A stretch of 13,163 nt of DNA from Coriobacteriaceae bacterium (GTDB lineage Bacteria; Actinomycetota; Coriobacteriia; Coriobacteriales; Eggerthellaceae). Location of the stretch: the NCBI GenBank assembly GCA_004555335.1, contig SFII01000026.1, positions 1-13,163 on the forward strand. Reading direction: 5' to 3'. The number at the start of each line of letters is the position of its first letter. Positions within the stretch are counted from its first letter, which is position 1. Shown here one piece after another: positions 5,426 to 11,520 of this stretch. A program made the position numbers and the translations under genes. Below the pieces are notes generated by a model that was not told where the DNA came from, did not search any database, and saw only the letters and a list, made by a program, of their open reading frames with translations.

Positions 5426-6349
5426 ATGAGAATCGATGTTGTTTCCGGATTCTTGGGGTCGGGTAAGACGACCTTCATCAATAAGATCCTGCCGTATTGC
5501 GAGGGCAAGGTCGCGATCATCGAGAACGAATACGGCGAAACCTCCATCGACGGCGCCCTGATCGAGGGGAACCTGCCCGTGACGGAGATCACTGCAGGCT
5601 GCATCTGCTGTTCTTTGGTGGGAGATTTCAAGAAGACCATCAAGGCGCTCGACGAGCAGTGGCAGCCCGACCGCGTGATGATCGAGCCTTCCGGCGTCAG
5701 TTGCTTCAGCGATGTGCTGCGCGCCTGCTCCGAGGTGCGTGCGGAACTGGGCGATAAGGTGCAGTTGGGCCGCCTGATCACGCTGGTGGAGGCAGAGGGA
5801 TTCGAAGACTACATGGAGGTGTTCGGCGCCTTCTATTCCGACCAGATCCAGAACGCCAATGCCATCCTGCTCAGCCACACTCAGGACATGGATCCCGCAG
5901 ATCTGGAAAAGGTCGTGGCGGGCATCAGGGAAATCAACCCCCAGGCCGCCATCTGGAGCCAGGATTGGCGCAATCTGGACGGATCGGTCCTGTTCGACTG
6001 GGTCGACGGGGTCGGCCAGGACGGGTCCTTTGCGGTCGAAGGGGAAGACCGCCTGCTGCTGAACGCGAAGGACACCTTCGGTTCCTGTTCGTTTATCAGC
6101 CCTGTCGAATGGGGCGAAGACGAGTTGGAGGCTTTCTTGGAAGAGCTGGGATCCGGGGCCTTCGGCAGGGTGATCCGCTCCAAGGGCTTTTTCGCGGGGC
6201 CGGAAGGCAGGGTGCTGCACTTCGATTTCACGCCCTATAATCACAAGATCGAAGTCCAGGAAGAACTTCCCAAGGTGGCGTTGGGCACGGCGGTGTTCAT
6301 CGGCTGCGCACTCGAACGCGATGCCATCCAGGCCCGCGTGATGGGCTAG
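5426..6349 (+). CDS. CobW/COG0523-family GTPase (putative metallochaperone or corrinoid-service GTPase)
   Basis: A 307-residue cytoplasmic protein of the G3E family. Walker A is 'GFLGSGKT' (8-15), and the Glu-rich 'IENEYGE' follows at 32-38. The metal-binding 'GCICC' motif (58-62, Cys59, Cys61, Cys62) and 'EPSG' (87-90) are both present. The C-terminal CobW_C domain runs from about 215 to 296, including 'FGRVIRSKGFF' (246-256). The guanine-specificity motif, normally N-K-x-D, reads 'SHTQ' (150-153), so nucleotide selectivity may differ. The length is normal. Family members deliver zinc, cobalt or nickel to enzymes using GTP. Placed 185 bases after a corrinoid methyltransferase-transporter cluster, it may metallate the UroD-type enzyme or support the corrinoid. 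It has its own leader and a strong terminator after it. It is not the aerobic cobalamin-pathway CobW in any demonstrable sense. Confidence 0.88.
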   Translation: MRIDVVSGFLGSGKTTFINKILPYCEGKVAIIENEYGETSIDGALIEGNLPVTEITAGCICCSLVGDFKKTIKALDEQWQPDRVMIEPSGVSCFSDVLRACSEVRAELGDKVQLGRLITLVEAEGFEDYMEVFGAFYSDQIQNANAILLSHTQDMDPADLEKVVAGIREINPQAAIWSQDWRNLDGSVLFDWVDGVGQDGSFAVEGEDRLLLNAKDTFGSCSFISPVEWGEDELEAFLEELGSGAFGRVIRSKGFFAGPEGRVLHFDFTPYNHKIEVQEELPKVALGTAVFIGCALERDAIQARVMG

Positions 6350-6375
6350 CGCCTTTGTTCCAAGCTTGATTTGCG

Positions 6376-6410
6376 GCGGTGCGACCGGTTGTGCGGCGCA
6401 CCGCTTTTTT
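6376..6410 (+). terminator. Strong rho-independent terminator after the CobW-family gene
   Basis: GCGGTGCG at 6376-6383 pairs with CGCACCGC at 6397-6404, with a further CCG/CGG inside, and is followed by six T residues (6405-6410). It also separates this gene from the convergent PAP2 gene. Confidence 0.92.
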
Positions 6411-6419
6411 GCAAGCGCG

Positions 6420-6914
6420 TTAGATGATCCAGAAGCCCATGACGCCGCAGGCGATGCCCAGGGCGATTCCCGCGAGGACGTCTCTGGGGAAGTGGACGCC
6501 CCCGACCACGCGGATCACGGCCAGGATGGCGGTTGCGGCAAAGCAGGCCGCGCCTGCGGGAACGTTCACCCACAGAAGCGCGCAGGAGATAACCGATGCG
6601 CTGAACAGGTGCCTGCTGGGAAAGGACTTTCCCTTGGTGTCCTTCTTGATCAGCCCCTCGATAGGGTAGAGCTCGTAGGGGCGCGGGCGGTTCAGTGCGC
6701 TGCGCAATGCCGTCGCACCGGCAAAGGAGAGAGCGCAGACCGCAAGGTAGCGTATGATACGCGCATCCTGATGCAGGGCAAGCCAGGCGGCCAAGCCCAG
6801 GAACGCTGCCGCAGTGGCCCAGACCAGCAGCTTGTTCAGTACGGAAAGCGCTGCCGTCGCCCGCTCGCTGCGGCGGAACGGGGCGGAGATGCGTTCGTAA
6901 AAATCGGTATACAT
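6420..6914 (-). CDS. PAP2-family membrane phosphatase
   Basis: A 164-residue integral membrane protein with the three PAP2 (type 2 phosphatidic acid phosphatase) motifs. Motif 1 is Arg71-x6-Arg78-Pro79 in 'LRSALNRPRP'. Motif 2 is 'PSRH' (99-102), with the proton-donor His102. Motif 3 is Arg135-x5-His141-x3-Asp145 in 'RVVGGVHFPRD', with the nucleophile His141. Hydrophobic segments lie near 28-47, 55-70, 104-134 and 146-163. The small single-domain form resembles undecaprenyl-diphosphate or phospholipid phosphatases acting on the outer face of the membrane; the exact lipid substrate cannot be assigned. The start is supported by AAGGAAG at 6924-6930, nine bases ahead on this strand. Motif 2 has Arg where many relatives have Gly (PSGH), an accepted variant. 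The gene is convergent with the GTPase gene. Confidence 0.9.
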   Translation of the reverse strand: MYTDFYERISAPFRRSERATAALSVLNKLLVWATAAAFLGLAAWLALHQDARIIRYLAVCALSFAGATALRSALNRPRPYELYPIEGLIKKDTKGKSFPSRHLFSASVISCALLWVNVPAGAACFAATAILAVIRVVGGVHFPRDVLAGIALGIACGVMGFWII

Positions 6915-7097
6915 TTATATATGCTTCCTTTTCGTTCTGTCAGGGTCATCATGATAGCGCGTGGACAAGGGTTCATCAGGGCTTTCGCGGCAGATACGGC
7001 CCTTGTTTCCCGCGTCGGTCGGCAGATTGATGCCGAAGGGGCCTTCTGCGGTGCCGGAGCGCGTGGGAATCTTGCCGTCCTGTGTGGTTTTCGTCAT
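6915..7097 (-). CDS. Possible small protein abutting the PAP2 gene
   Basis: A 60-codon ORF whose TAA stop is immediately followed by the PAP2 ATG, with no base between. The PAP2 ribosome site lies inside its last codons, the geometry of translational coupling. An AAGG sequence stands seven bases before its ATG. The predicted peptide is hydrophilic, rich in Thr, Pro, Gly, Asp and Arg, without a signal peptide, membrane segment or recognised domain, and looks disordered. A longer version from 7190 would overlap the SRP RNA gene and its promoter and is unlikely. I do not recognise it. It may be a real leader or small protein, or simply an open stretch of the PAP2 5' leader. Confidence 0.4.
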   Translation of the reverse strand: MTKTTQDGKIPTRSGTAEGPFGINLPTDAGNKGRICRESPDEPLSTRYHDDPDRTKRKHI

Positions 7098-7114
7098 AAG
7101 GGCGCCTTGCTGCG

Positions 7115-7142
7115 TTGTGCTTGCCCTTGCATGGGCTATACT
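7115..7142 (+). promoter_or_regulatory. Promoter of the SRP RNA gene
   Basis: TTGTGC at 7115-7120 and TATACT at 7137-7142 are separated by 16 bases and point towards the SRP RNA. The -10 box matches five of six consensus bases. The predicted start, about seven bases after the -10 box, is around 7149, some 13 bases before the base of the RNA stem, implying a short 5' extension that is trimmed or retained. Confidence 0.6.
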
Positions 7143-7161
7143 CGTCAATTGTCTTGAGGGA

Positions 7162-7266
7162 GTACCTCGGATGGGCATGGGCGGCGCCATGTTCCGAACC
7201 TGGTCAGGTCCGGGAGGAAGCAGCCATAAGGAGCCTCTGACGAGCGCCCACGCCTATCCGGGGTAC
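7162..7266 (+). ncRNA. ffs: Signal recognition particle RNA, small bacterial (4.5S-type)
   Basis: The conserved Ffh-binding hairpin (domain IV) is clear: 'CTGGTCAGGTCCGGGAGG' followed by 'AAGCAGCC', at about 7199-7226, including the near-invariant GGTCAGG and GGAAGCAGC elements of its two internal loops. The ends, 7162-7183 and 7245-7266, form a stem of about 22 bp closed by GTACC/GGTAC with only wobble pairs and one A-C mismatch, giving the single long rod of the roughly 105-base form. A T6 run follows at once. The RNA binds Ffh and directs ribosomes making membrane proteins to FtsY. The exact 5' end is uncertain by about 13 bases. Confidence 0.95.
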
Positions 7267-7272
7267 TTTTTT
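7245..7272 (+). terminator. Terminator of the SRP RNA
   Basis: The closing stem of the SRP RNA is followed directly by six T residues at 7267-7272, so the RNA's own long stem acts as the terminator hairpin. Some read-through into the DedA gene 33 bases later is possible. Confidence 0.75.
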
Positions 7273-7304
7273 GTCTTCAGCACCGAAAGGCTGGCTTTCC
7301 GTAG

Positions 7305-7985
7305 ATGAATTTCGTGAACTTCATAATGGACCTCCTGAAAGACCCGCGTTCTGCAATCGCCGGTTGGATCATCGCCCTGGGACCGGTCTGGGTATATACC
7401 CCGCTGTTCCTGATCGTCTTCATCGAAACGGGACTGGTCTTCTTCCCCTTCCTGCCGGGCGACTCGCTCCTGTTCGCGGCAGGCGTGTTCTCCGCGCCGG
7501 GCGGCGGGCTCAACCTTGCTGCGACCCTGATCGTCTTCTATGCCGCTGCCATCCTGGGCAATACCTCCAACTATTGGATCGCGCGCTTCTTCGGTTCGCG
7601 CATCATCGATTCGGGCAAGGTGAAGCAGCTCACTCCCGAACGCATGGCCAAGCTCGATACCTTTTTCGAAAAGTACGGCGGCCTGACCATCATCATCACG
7701 CGCTTCATGCCCTTCTTCCGCACCTTCGCCCCGTTCATTGCGGGAACCGGGCATATGAACTTCGGCAAGTTCACCATCTTCAATGCCATCGGCGGCATTT
7801 CTTGGGTGAGCCTGTTCGTGCTTGTGGGATATTTCTTCGGGGGCATCCCCTTCGTCCAGGAGCATTTCGAGATCATCGTCCTGGGCATCGTGGCGGTATC
7901 CGTTGCCCCTGCGATCATCGGAGCCGTCAAGGCGGCATTGGCGTCGCGCAAGAAGCCCGAATCGGGGGCGCACGCGAAGAAGTAG
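7305..7985 (+). CDS. DedA-family membrane protein (SNARE-associated/VTT domain)
   Basis: A 226-residue polytopic membrane protein of the DedA family. Family members act as lipid transporters or flippases, including recycling of undecaprenyl phosphate, and support proton-motive-force balance. The residues known to matter in Escherichia coli YqjA/YghB are matched: Glu41 in 'FIETGLVFFPFLPGD', Asp53 in 'PGD', and Arg133 and Arg139 in 'ITRFMPFFRTFAPFIAG'. The re-entrant-loop pattern and the later 'FNAIGGISWVSLFVLVGYFFG' (159-179, quoted in part as a motif) are also typical. The C-terminal 'RKK' tail is cytoplasmic. ATG 7305 gives the best N-terminus, but its ribosome site (GAAAGG, 7285-7290) is far away and partly paired with CTTTC at 7295-7299; ATG 7326 is an alternative. 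A strong terminator follows. The nearby PAP2 gene could share a lipid-carrier theme, but is on the other strand. Confidence 0.9.
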   Translation: MNFVNFIMDLLKDPRSAIAGWIIALGPVWVYTPLFLIVFIETGLVFFPFLPGDSLLFAAGVFSAPGGGLNLAATLIVFYAAAILGNTSNYWIARFFGSRIIDSGKVKQLTPERMAKLDTFFEKYGGLTIIITRFMPFFRTFAPFIAGTGHMNFGKFTIFNAIGGISWVSLFVLVGYFFGGIPFVQEHFEIIVLGIVAVSVAPAIIGAVKAALASRKKPESGAHAKK

Positions 7986-8011
7986 CGCACAGGATGCGGC
8001 GATAAGGATGC

Positions 8012-8036
8012 AGGCCCGCTTTCCGCGGGCCTTTTT
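8012..8036 (+). terminator. Rho-independent terminator after the DedA gene
   Basis: AGGCCCGC at 8012-8019 pairs with GCGGGCCT at 8025-8032 around a TTTCC loop and runs into five T residues (8032-8036). Confidence 0.9.
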
Positions 8037-8069
8037 GGAAACGAGACACGGCGATGAGGGGGTAATCCC

Positions 8070-10514
8070 ATGGCAGAGGCGCTGTACAGGAAATACCGCC
8101 CGCAGGTCTTCGAAGACGTTGTGGGCCAGGAGCATATCGAGCGCACGCTCAAGAATGCAATCGACCAGGGCAAGGTGAGCCACGCCTACCTGTTCTGCGG
8201 GCCGCGCGGTACGGGCAAGACCACCACGGCGCGATTGCTTGCGAAGGCGCTTTTATGCGAGCACGGCCCTACCAGCTCCCCCGATGGCACCTGCCAAAGC
8301 TGCGTGGACATCGCCGAAGGCCAGCATCCCGACGTCTACGAGCTGGACGCGGCAAGCCGTACCGGTGTGGAAAACGTCCGCGAGGAAATCATCGGCCGCG
8401 TGAACTTCGCCCCGTCCCGCGGATCCAAGAAGGTCTACATCATCGACGAGGTGCACATGCTCTCCACCGCGGCGTTCAACGCGCTGCTGAAGACCTTGGA
8501 GGAGCCCCCCTCGCACGTGGTCTTCGTGCTGTGCACCACCGACCCGCAGAAGGTTCCCGCGACCATCCACTCCCGCTGCCAGCGATTCGACTTCCATCGC
8601 CTGGGCACCGGTGAGATGGTGGACAGGCTGCGCGTGATCTGCATGGCCGAAGAAGCCGAATTCGAGGAAGACGCCCTCGAGCTCGTTGCGCACAGGGCGG
8701 ATGGCGGAATGCGCAATGCCCTCACCACCTTGGAGCAGCTGATCACCTTCGGCGGCGGCAAGGTGACGGTGGAGGGTGCCCGCGACCTGCTGGGTTCGCT
8801 CGCGTCCACCGACATGGCCCGCATCATGGATGCGGTGGGGCGCCGCGATGTGGCGGCCTGCTTCGCCTGGGTCGCCGAATACATGGATTCCGGCGCCGAT
8901 TTGGCGCAGTTCGCGCGCGACATGGCGGAGCACGTGCGCAACCTGTACGTCGTCGCCATGGCGGGTTCGAAGGCGGTTCTGGGCGTTACGGGGTCCGAGT
9001 TGACCCAGCTGGAATCCGAGCTGAAGCTGTTCGGTCCGGATAGGGCGTCCCGCATGCTGGGCGTGCTGGGCGACCTGATCGTGCAGCTGAAGACCGCGGG
9101 CAATCCGCGCCTGTGCTTCGAAATCGCCCTGACGCGCATGGTGCGCCCCGATTCCGATCTTACCTTGGAAGCGCTTGCCGAACGTATCGAGGCGCTTGAG
9201 CAGGGGAAGAGCGCCGTAGCGGTCATGGTGCCCGCGGCTGCTTCCGCGCCCCAGCCGGTGCAGCATGCCGCACCCCGGCAGGCCCCGGCTCCTGCGCCCC
9301 AGGCGGCGCCCGTTCCCGCTGCTGCCGCGCAGCCCGCGCCCGCACCTGTCGGGCGGCCCGCTGCAGCACCGGCCCCCATGCCGCAGCCCGCGCCTGCTGC
9401 GCCCCAGCCGGCCCCTCAGGCTCCGGCGCCTGCTGCAATGCAGGCTCCTTCCGCGGGCTTCCCCTCGCAGGCGGCACCCGCCCCGGCTCCCCAGGTGCCG
9501 TCCGTACCTGCCCCGGCTCCTGCTCCTGTTGCGGCCCCCGAGCCGCAGGCAGTGGTTCCCGCTCCCGCTCCGGCGGTCGCGCAGCCTGCATCGGGCGACC
9601 TTGCGGCCGTGATCGGCAACCCCGCCGCCCTGCAGCGCGTATGGCGCTCGGTCGTTGCGGCGGTGAAGAAGGAGAAGATGTCCTACGGCGTCCTGTTCGT
9701 CAACGTGAAGGCGCGTCCCAATGCCCAGGGAAACGGCGTGCTGATCGAATTCCCCGCCGACAACCCCTTCGCCTTCTCGCTGGCAAGCAAGCCCGAGGTT
9801 TCCGACCTTATCGGACGCGCATTCGCCCAGGTGGCGGGCATGCCCGTTCCCTTCCAGTGCGTGCAGTCCTTGGGTGCGCAAGCCGCCCCGGCGCCGGTTG
9901 CGGCACCGGCCCCCATGCCGCAGCCCGCGCCTGCTGCGCCCCAGCCGGCCCCTCAGGCTCCGGCACCTGCCGCGATGCCGGCTTCCCCTGCAGGCATTCC
10001 CCCGTGGGAGGATCCCGCACCGGCGGCTCCGGCGGCGCCTCCGTCCGTACCGGTTGCACCCCCGATGCCGCAGGCGGCTTTGTCTCCCGCGCAGTCGCAG
10101 GTTCCGCCGTGGGAAGATGCTCCCGTAGCTCCGGTTTCGGAGCCCGCTGCGGGTTCGAGCGGGGAGTCCGCCTACGCCGATGCGTACTTCGACGACAGCG
10201 TGCCGCTCGATGCGTACGGGGATATGGCGGACATGGGCGGATACGACGGGTATTCCGACCCGGGCTATGCCGACCCGGGCTACGGTATTCCCGCGGCAAG
10301 CGCCCCTGTGCCTGCCGTTTCGGCGCAGCAGCCTTCCCAGGCGATGGATTCCAGTGCGCTTTCGCCCGCCCAGCGGGCTGCCGCCCAGGCGGCCGGCGTC
10401 CTTCCGTCGCAGCCTGCGGCTCCTGCGCAAGAACCCGTTTCGGCAAATGCCGATGATTTGAGTAAAATGCTCTCTAGCTCAATGGGAGTGAACATAGTTT
10501 TCGAAGAGGTATAA
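8070..10514 (+). CDS. dnaX: DNA polymerase III subunit gamma/tau (clamp loader)
   Basis: An 814-residue replication protein that loads the sliding clamp and couples polymerase to helicase. The AAA+ core (about 1-240) has Walker A 'GPRGTGKTT' (44-52), Walker B 'DEVHML' (126-131), 'ALLKTLEEPP' (138-147) and the 'SRC' arginine finger (168-170). The zinc module has Cys63, Cys75 and Cys78, but the remaining ligand position is Asp72 instead of Cys. Domain III is about 245-365. Then come a Pro/Ala linker (388-507), a folded domain with the tau polymerase-binding pattern (508-600), a second Pro/Ala linker, two 'PPWED' motifs (644-648, 679-683) and an acidic Tyr/Asp/Gly stretch (700-740). The length is large for the family. 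The linkers contain a perfect 62-bp direct repeat. The start ATG has GAGGGGG seven bases upstream. No A-rich frameshift site was seen, so only the full tau-like product is predicted. ybaB follows after two bases. Confidence 0.97.
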   Translation: MAEALYRKYRPQVFEDVVGQEHIERTLKNAIDQGKVSHAYLFCGPRGTGKTTTARLLAKALLCEHGPTSSPDGTCQSCVDIAEGQHPDVYELDAASRTGVENVREEIIGRVNFAPSRGSKKVYIIDEVHMLSTAAFNALLKTLEEPPSHVVFVLCTTDPQKVPATIHSRCQRFDFHRLGTGEMVDRLRVICMAEEAEFEEDALELVAHRADGGMRNALTTLEQLITFGGGKVTVEGARDLLGSLASTDMARIMDAVGRRDVAACFAWVAEYMDSGADLAQFARDMAEHVRNLYVVAMAGSKAVLGVTGSELTQLESELKLFGPDRASRMLGVLGDLIVQLKTAGNPRLCFEIALTRMVRPDSDLTLEALAERIEALEQGKSAVAVMVPAAASAPQPVQHAAPRQAPAPAPQAAPVPAAAAQPAPAPVGRPAAAPAPMPQPAPAAPQPAPQAPAPAAMQAPSAGFPSQAAPAPAPQVPSVPAPAPAPVAAPEPQAVVPAPAPAVAQPASGDLAAVIGNPAALQRVWRSVVAAVKKEKMSYGVLFVNVKARPNAQGNGVLIEFPADNPFAFSLASKPEVSDLIGRAFAQVAGMPVPFQCVQSLGAQAAPAPVAAPAPMPQPAPAAPQPAPQAPAPAAMPASPAGIPPWEDPAPAAPAAPPSVPVAPPMPQAALSPAQSQVPPWEDAPVAPVSEPAAGSSGESAYADAYFDDSVPLDAYGDMADMGGYDGYSDPGYADPGYGIPAASAPVPAVSAQQPSQAMDSSALSPAQRAAAQAAGVLPSQPAAPAQEPVSANADDLSKMLSSSMGVNIVFEEV
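9366..9964 (+). repeat. Perfect 62-bp direct repeat inside dnaX
   Basis: Bases 9366-9427 and 9903-9964 are identical over 62 positions and 537 bases (179 codons) apart, so in frame. Each copy encodes the same Pro/Ala-rich segment, 'APAPMPQPAPAAPQPAPQAP'. The copies flank the predicted polymerase-binding domain (residues 508-600). Identity extends through synonymous positions, which suggests recent duplication or ongoing gene conversion. Confidence 0.95.
10258..10284 (+). repeat. Short tandem repeat near the dnaX 3' end
   Basis: The 11-base unit GACCCGGGCTA occurs twice in a row 15 bases apart, encoding the repeated 'DPGYADPGY' in the acidic tail of DnaX. It may vary in copy number between strains. 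Confidence 0.7.
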
Positions 10515-10516
10515 AT

Positions 10517-10867
10517 ATGGCAAAACGTGGTGGTTTCCCCGGCGGCATGGGCGGCGGGATGAACATGCAGAAGATGATGATGCAGGCTCAGAAGATGCAG
10601 CTTGAAATGTCCAAGGCGCAGGAAGAGATCAAGGAAATGACCTTCGAGGCGTCTGCGGGCGGCGGAATGGTGAAGGCGGTTGCCAAGGGCACCATGACCA
10701 TCGAGTCCCTGACCATCGACCCCGCTGCGGTCGATCCCGATGACGCGGAAATGCTGCAGGACATGGTCCTGGCCGCGGTGAACGAGGCCCTGCGCGGCGT
10801 TTCCGAAATGAGCGCCATGCGCATGAACTCCGTCACCGGCGGTATGAACATCCCCGGAATGCTCTAG
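10517..10867 (+). CDS. ybaB: YbaB/EbfC-family nucleoid-associated protein
   Basis: A 116-residue DNA-binding protein of the YbaB/EbfC family. Relatives form tweezer-shaped dimers that coat the nucleoid and may help repair together with RecR. The N-terminus is Gly/Met-rich. A long helix runs from about 16 to 43 ('MQKMMMQAQKMQLEMSKAQEE'-type amphipathic pattern, partly quoted). The central sheet has the family signature 'ASAGGGMVKAVAKG' (45-58), and 'LTIDP' (65-69) and 'MLQDMVLAAVNEALR' (79-93) follow. The length is typical. It starts two bases after the dnaX stop, with GAGG inside the end of dnaX as ribosome site. Position between dnaX and recR is the classical order. Confidence 0.95.
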   Translation: MAKRGGFPGGMGGGMNMQKMMMQAQKMQLEMSKAQEEIKEMTFEASAGGGMVKAVAKGTMTIESLTIDPAAVDPDDAEMLQDMVLAAVNEALRGVSEMSAMRMNSVTGGMNIPGML

Positions 10868-10880
10868 GGGATCGGCGGGT

Positions 10881-11477
10881 ATGCAGGCGGCGCCGGCAAT
10901 CCAAAGGCTCATGGATGAACTGGAGCGGCTTCCGGGCATCGGCCCGAAATCCGCCCAGCGCATCGTCTATTGGATCCTCAATACCGAAAAGGCAACGGCG
11001 CTGCGCCTTGCCCGCGCAATCGAAGAAGTGAAGGAGGAAGTGCATTTCTGTCCGCAGTGCTTCAACTATGCAGAAGGGGACCTGTGCCAGATCTGCGCTT
11101 CCGACAAACGGGATCGCTCCGTCATCTGCGTCGTTTCCGAACCGAAGGACATCCCTCCGATCGAGCGGACGGGCGCGTTCGGCGGTCTTTACCACGTGCT
11201 CGGCGGGGCGCTTTCCCCCTTGGAGGGCGTAGGGCCCGCCGACCTGCACATCGGCGAGCTCATGGCGCGCCTTGCCTCGAGCGAGATCGAAGAGGTCATC
11301 CTGGCAACCAACCCCAATGTGGAAGGCGAGACCACGGCAAGCTATCTTGCCCGTCTGATCAACCCGCTTGGCGTGAAGGTCACTCGTCTGGCAAGCGGCC
11401 TTCCCGTGGGAGGCGACCTGGAATACGCCGACGAACTGACTTTGGGTCGAGCCATAGAAAGCAGAAGGCAGGTGTAG
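10881..11477 (+). CDS. recR: Recombination mediator protein RecR
   Basis: A 198-residue repair protein that, with RecO (and RecF), loads RecA on gapped single-stranded DNA. The helix-hairpin-helix region is at about 14-32 ('ERLPGIGPKSAQRI'). The four-cysteine zinc finger is intact: Cys57, Cys60, Cys69 and Cys72. The TOPRIM domain runs from about 79 ('SVICVVSEPKD') through 'ATNPNVEGETTA' (142-153). The C-terminal Walker-like block 'LASGLPVGGDLEYAD' (170-184) matches the family. The length is standard. It starts 13 bases after ybaB with only a weak AGGGG ribosome site at 10866-10870, so it probably depends on read-through from the dnaX-ybaB transcript and some translational coupling. Confidence 0.97.
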   Translation: MQAAPAIQRLMDELERLPGIGPKSAQRIVYWILNTEKATALRLARAIEEVKEEVHFCPQCFNYAEGDLCQICASDKRDRSVICVVSEPKDIPPIERTGAFGGLYHVLGGALSPLEGVGPADLHIGELMARLASSEIEEVILATNPNVEGETTASYLARLINPLGVKVTRLASGLPVGGDLEYADELTLGRAIESRRQV

Positions 11478-11508
11478 CCCTGCGTCCGGCATGCGGGCGA
11501 TGGGTTTC

Positions 11509-11515
11509 GAGGAGG
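11509..11515 (+). promoter_or_regulatory. Ribosome-binding site setting the start of the HD-domain gene
   Basis: GAGGAGG is five bases before ATG 11521. The earlier in-frame ATG at 11491 has no such sequence in front. The 11521 start is therefore preferred. Confidence 0.75.
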
Positions 11516-11520
11516 CTTTG

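Noticed and set aside
6366..7157. Plus-strand open frame of 263 codons opposite the PAP2 gene
   Set aside because: PAP2 catalytic motifs, ribosome site and terminator arrangement support the minus strand; this frame starts inside the GTPase terminator.
7254..8183. Antisense open frame of 309 codons across the DedA gene
   Set aside because: It runs through the DedA terminator and into the dnaX start; its composition is charged nonsense and no domain is visible.
9240..10030. CRISPR-like or minisatellite array in the Pro/Ala-rich dnaX region
   Set aside because: Only one pair of exact repeats exists, spaced 537 bases apart and in frame; the rest is low-complexity coding sequence.
8253..10430. 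Antisense open frame of 725 codons across dnaX
   Set aside because: Arg/Gly/His-rich low-complexity translation without any motif. It follows from the GC-rich, Pro/Ala-rich codons of dnaX on the other strand.
8070..10514. Programmed -1 frameshift in dnaX giving a gamma product
   Set aside because: No A6-G-like slippery heptamer was found in the coding sequence; only isolated AAGAAGG-type stretches occur.
11491..11520. Ten-residue N-terminal extension of the HD-domain protein from ATG 11491
   Set aside because: No ribosome site precedes it, whereas GAGGAGG stands five bases before ATG 11521.
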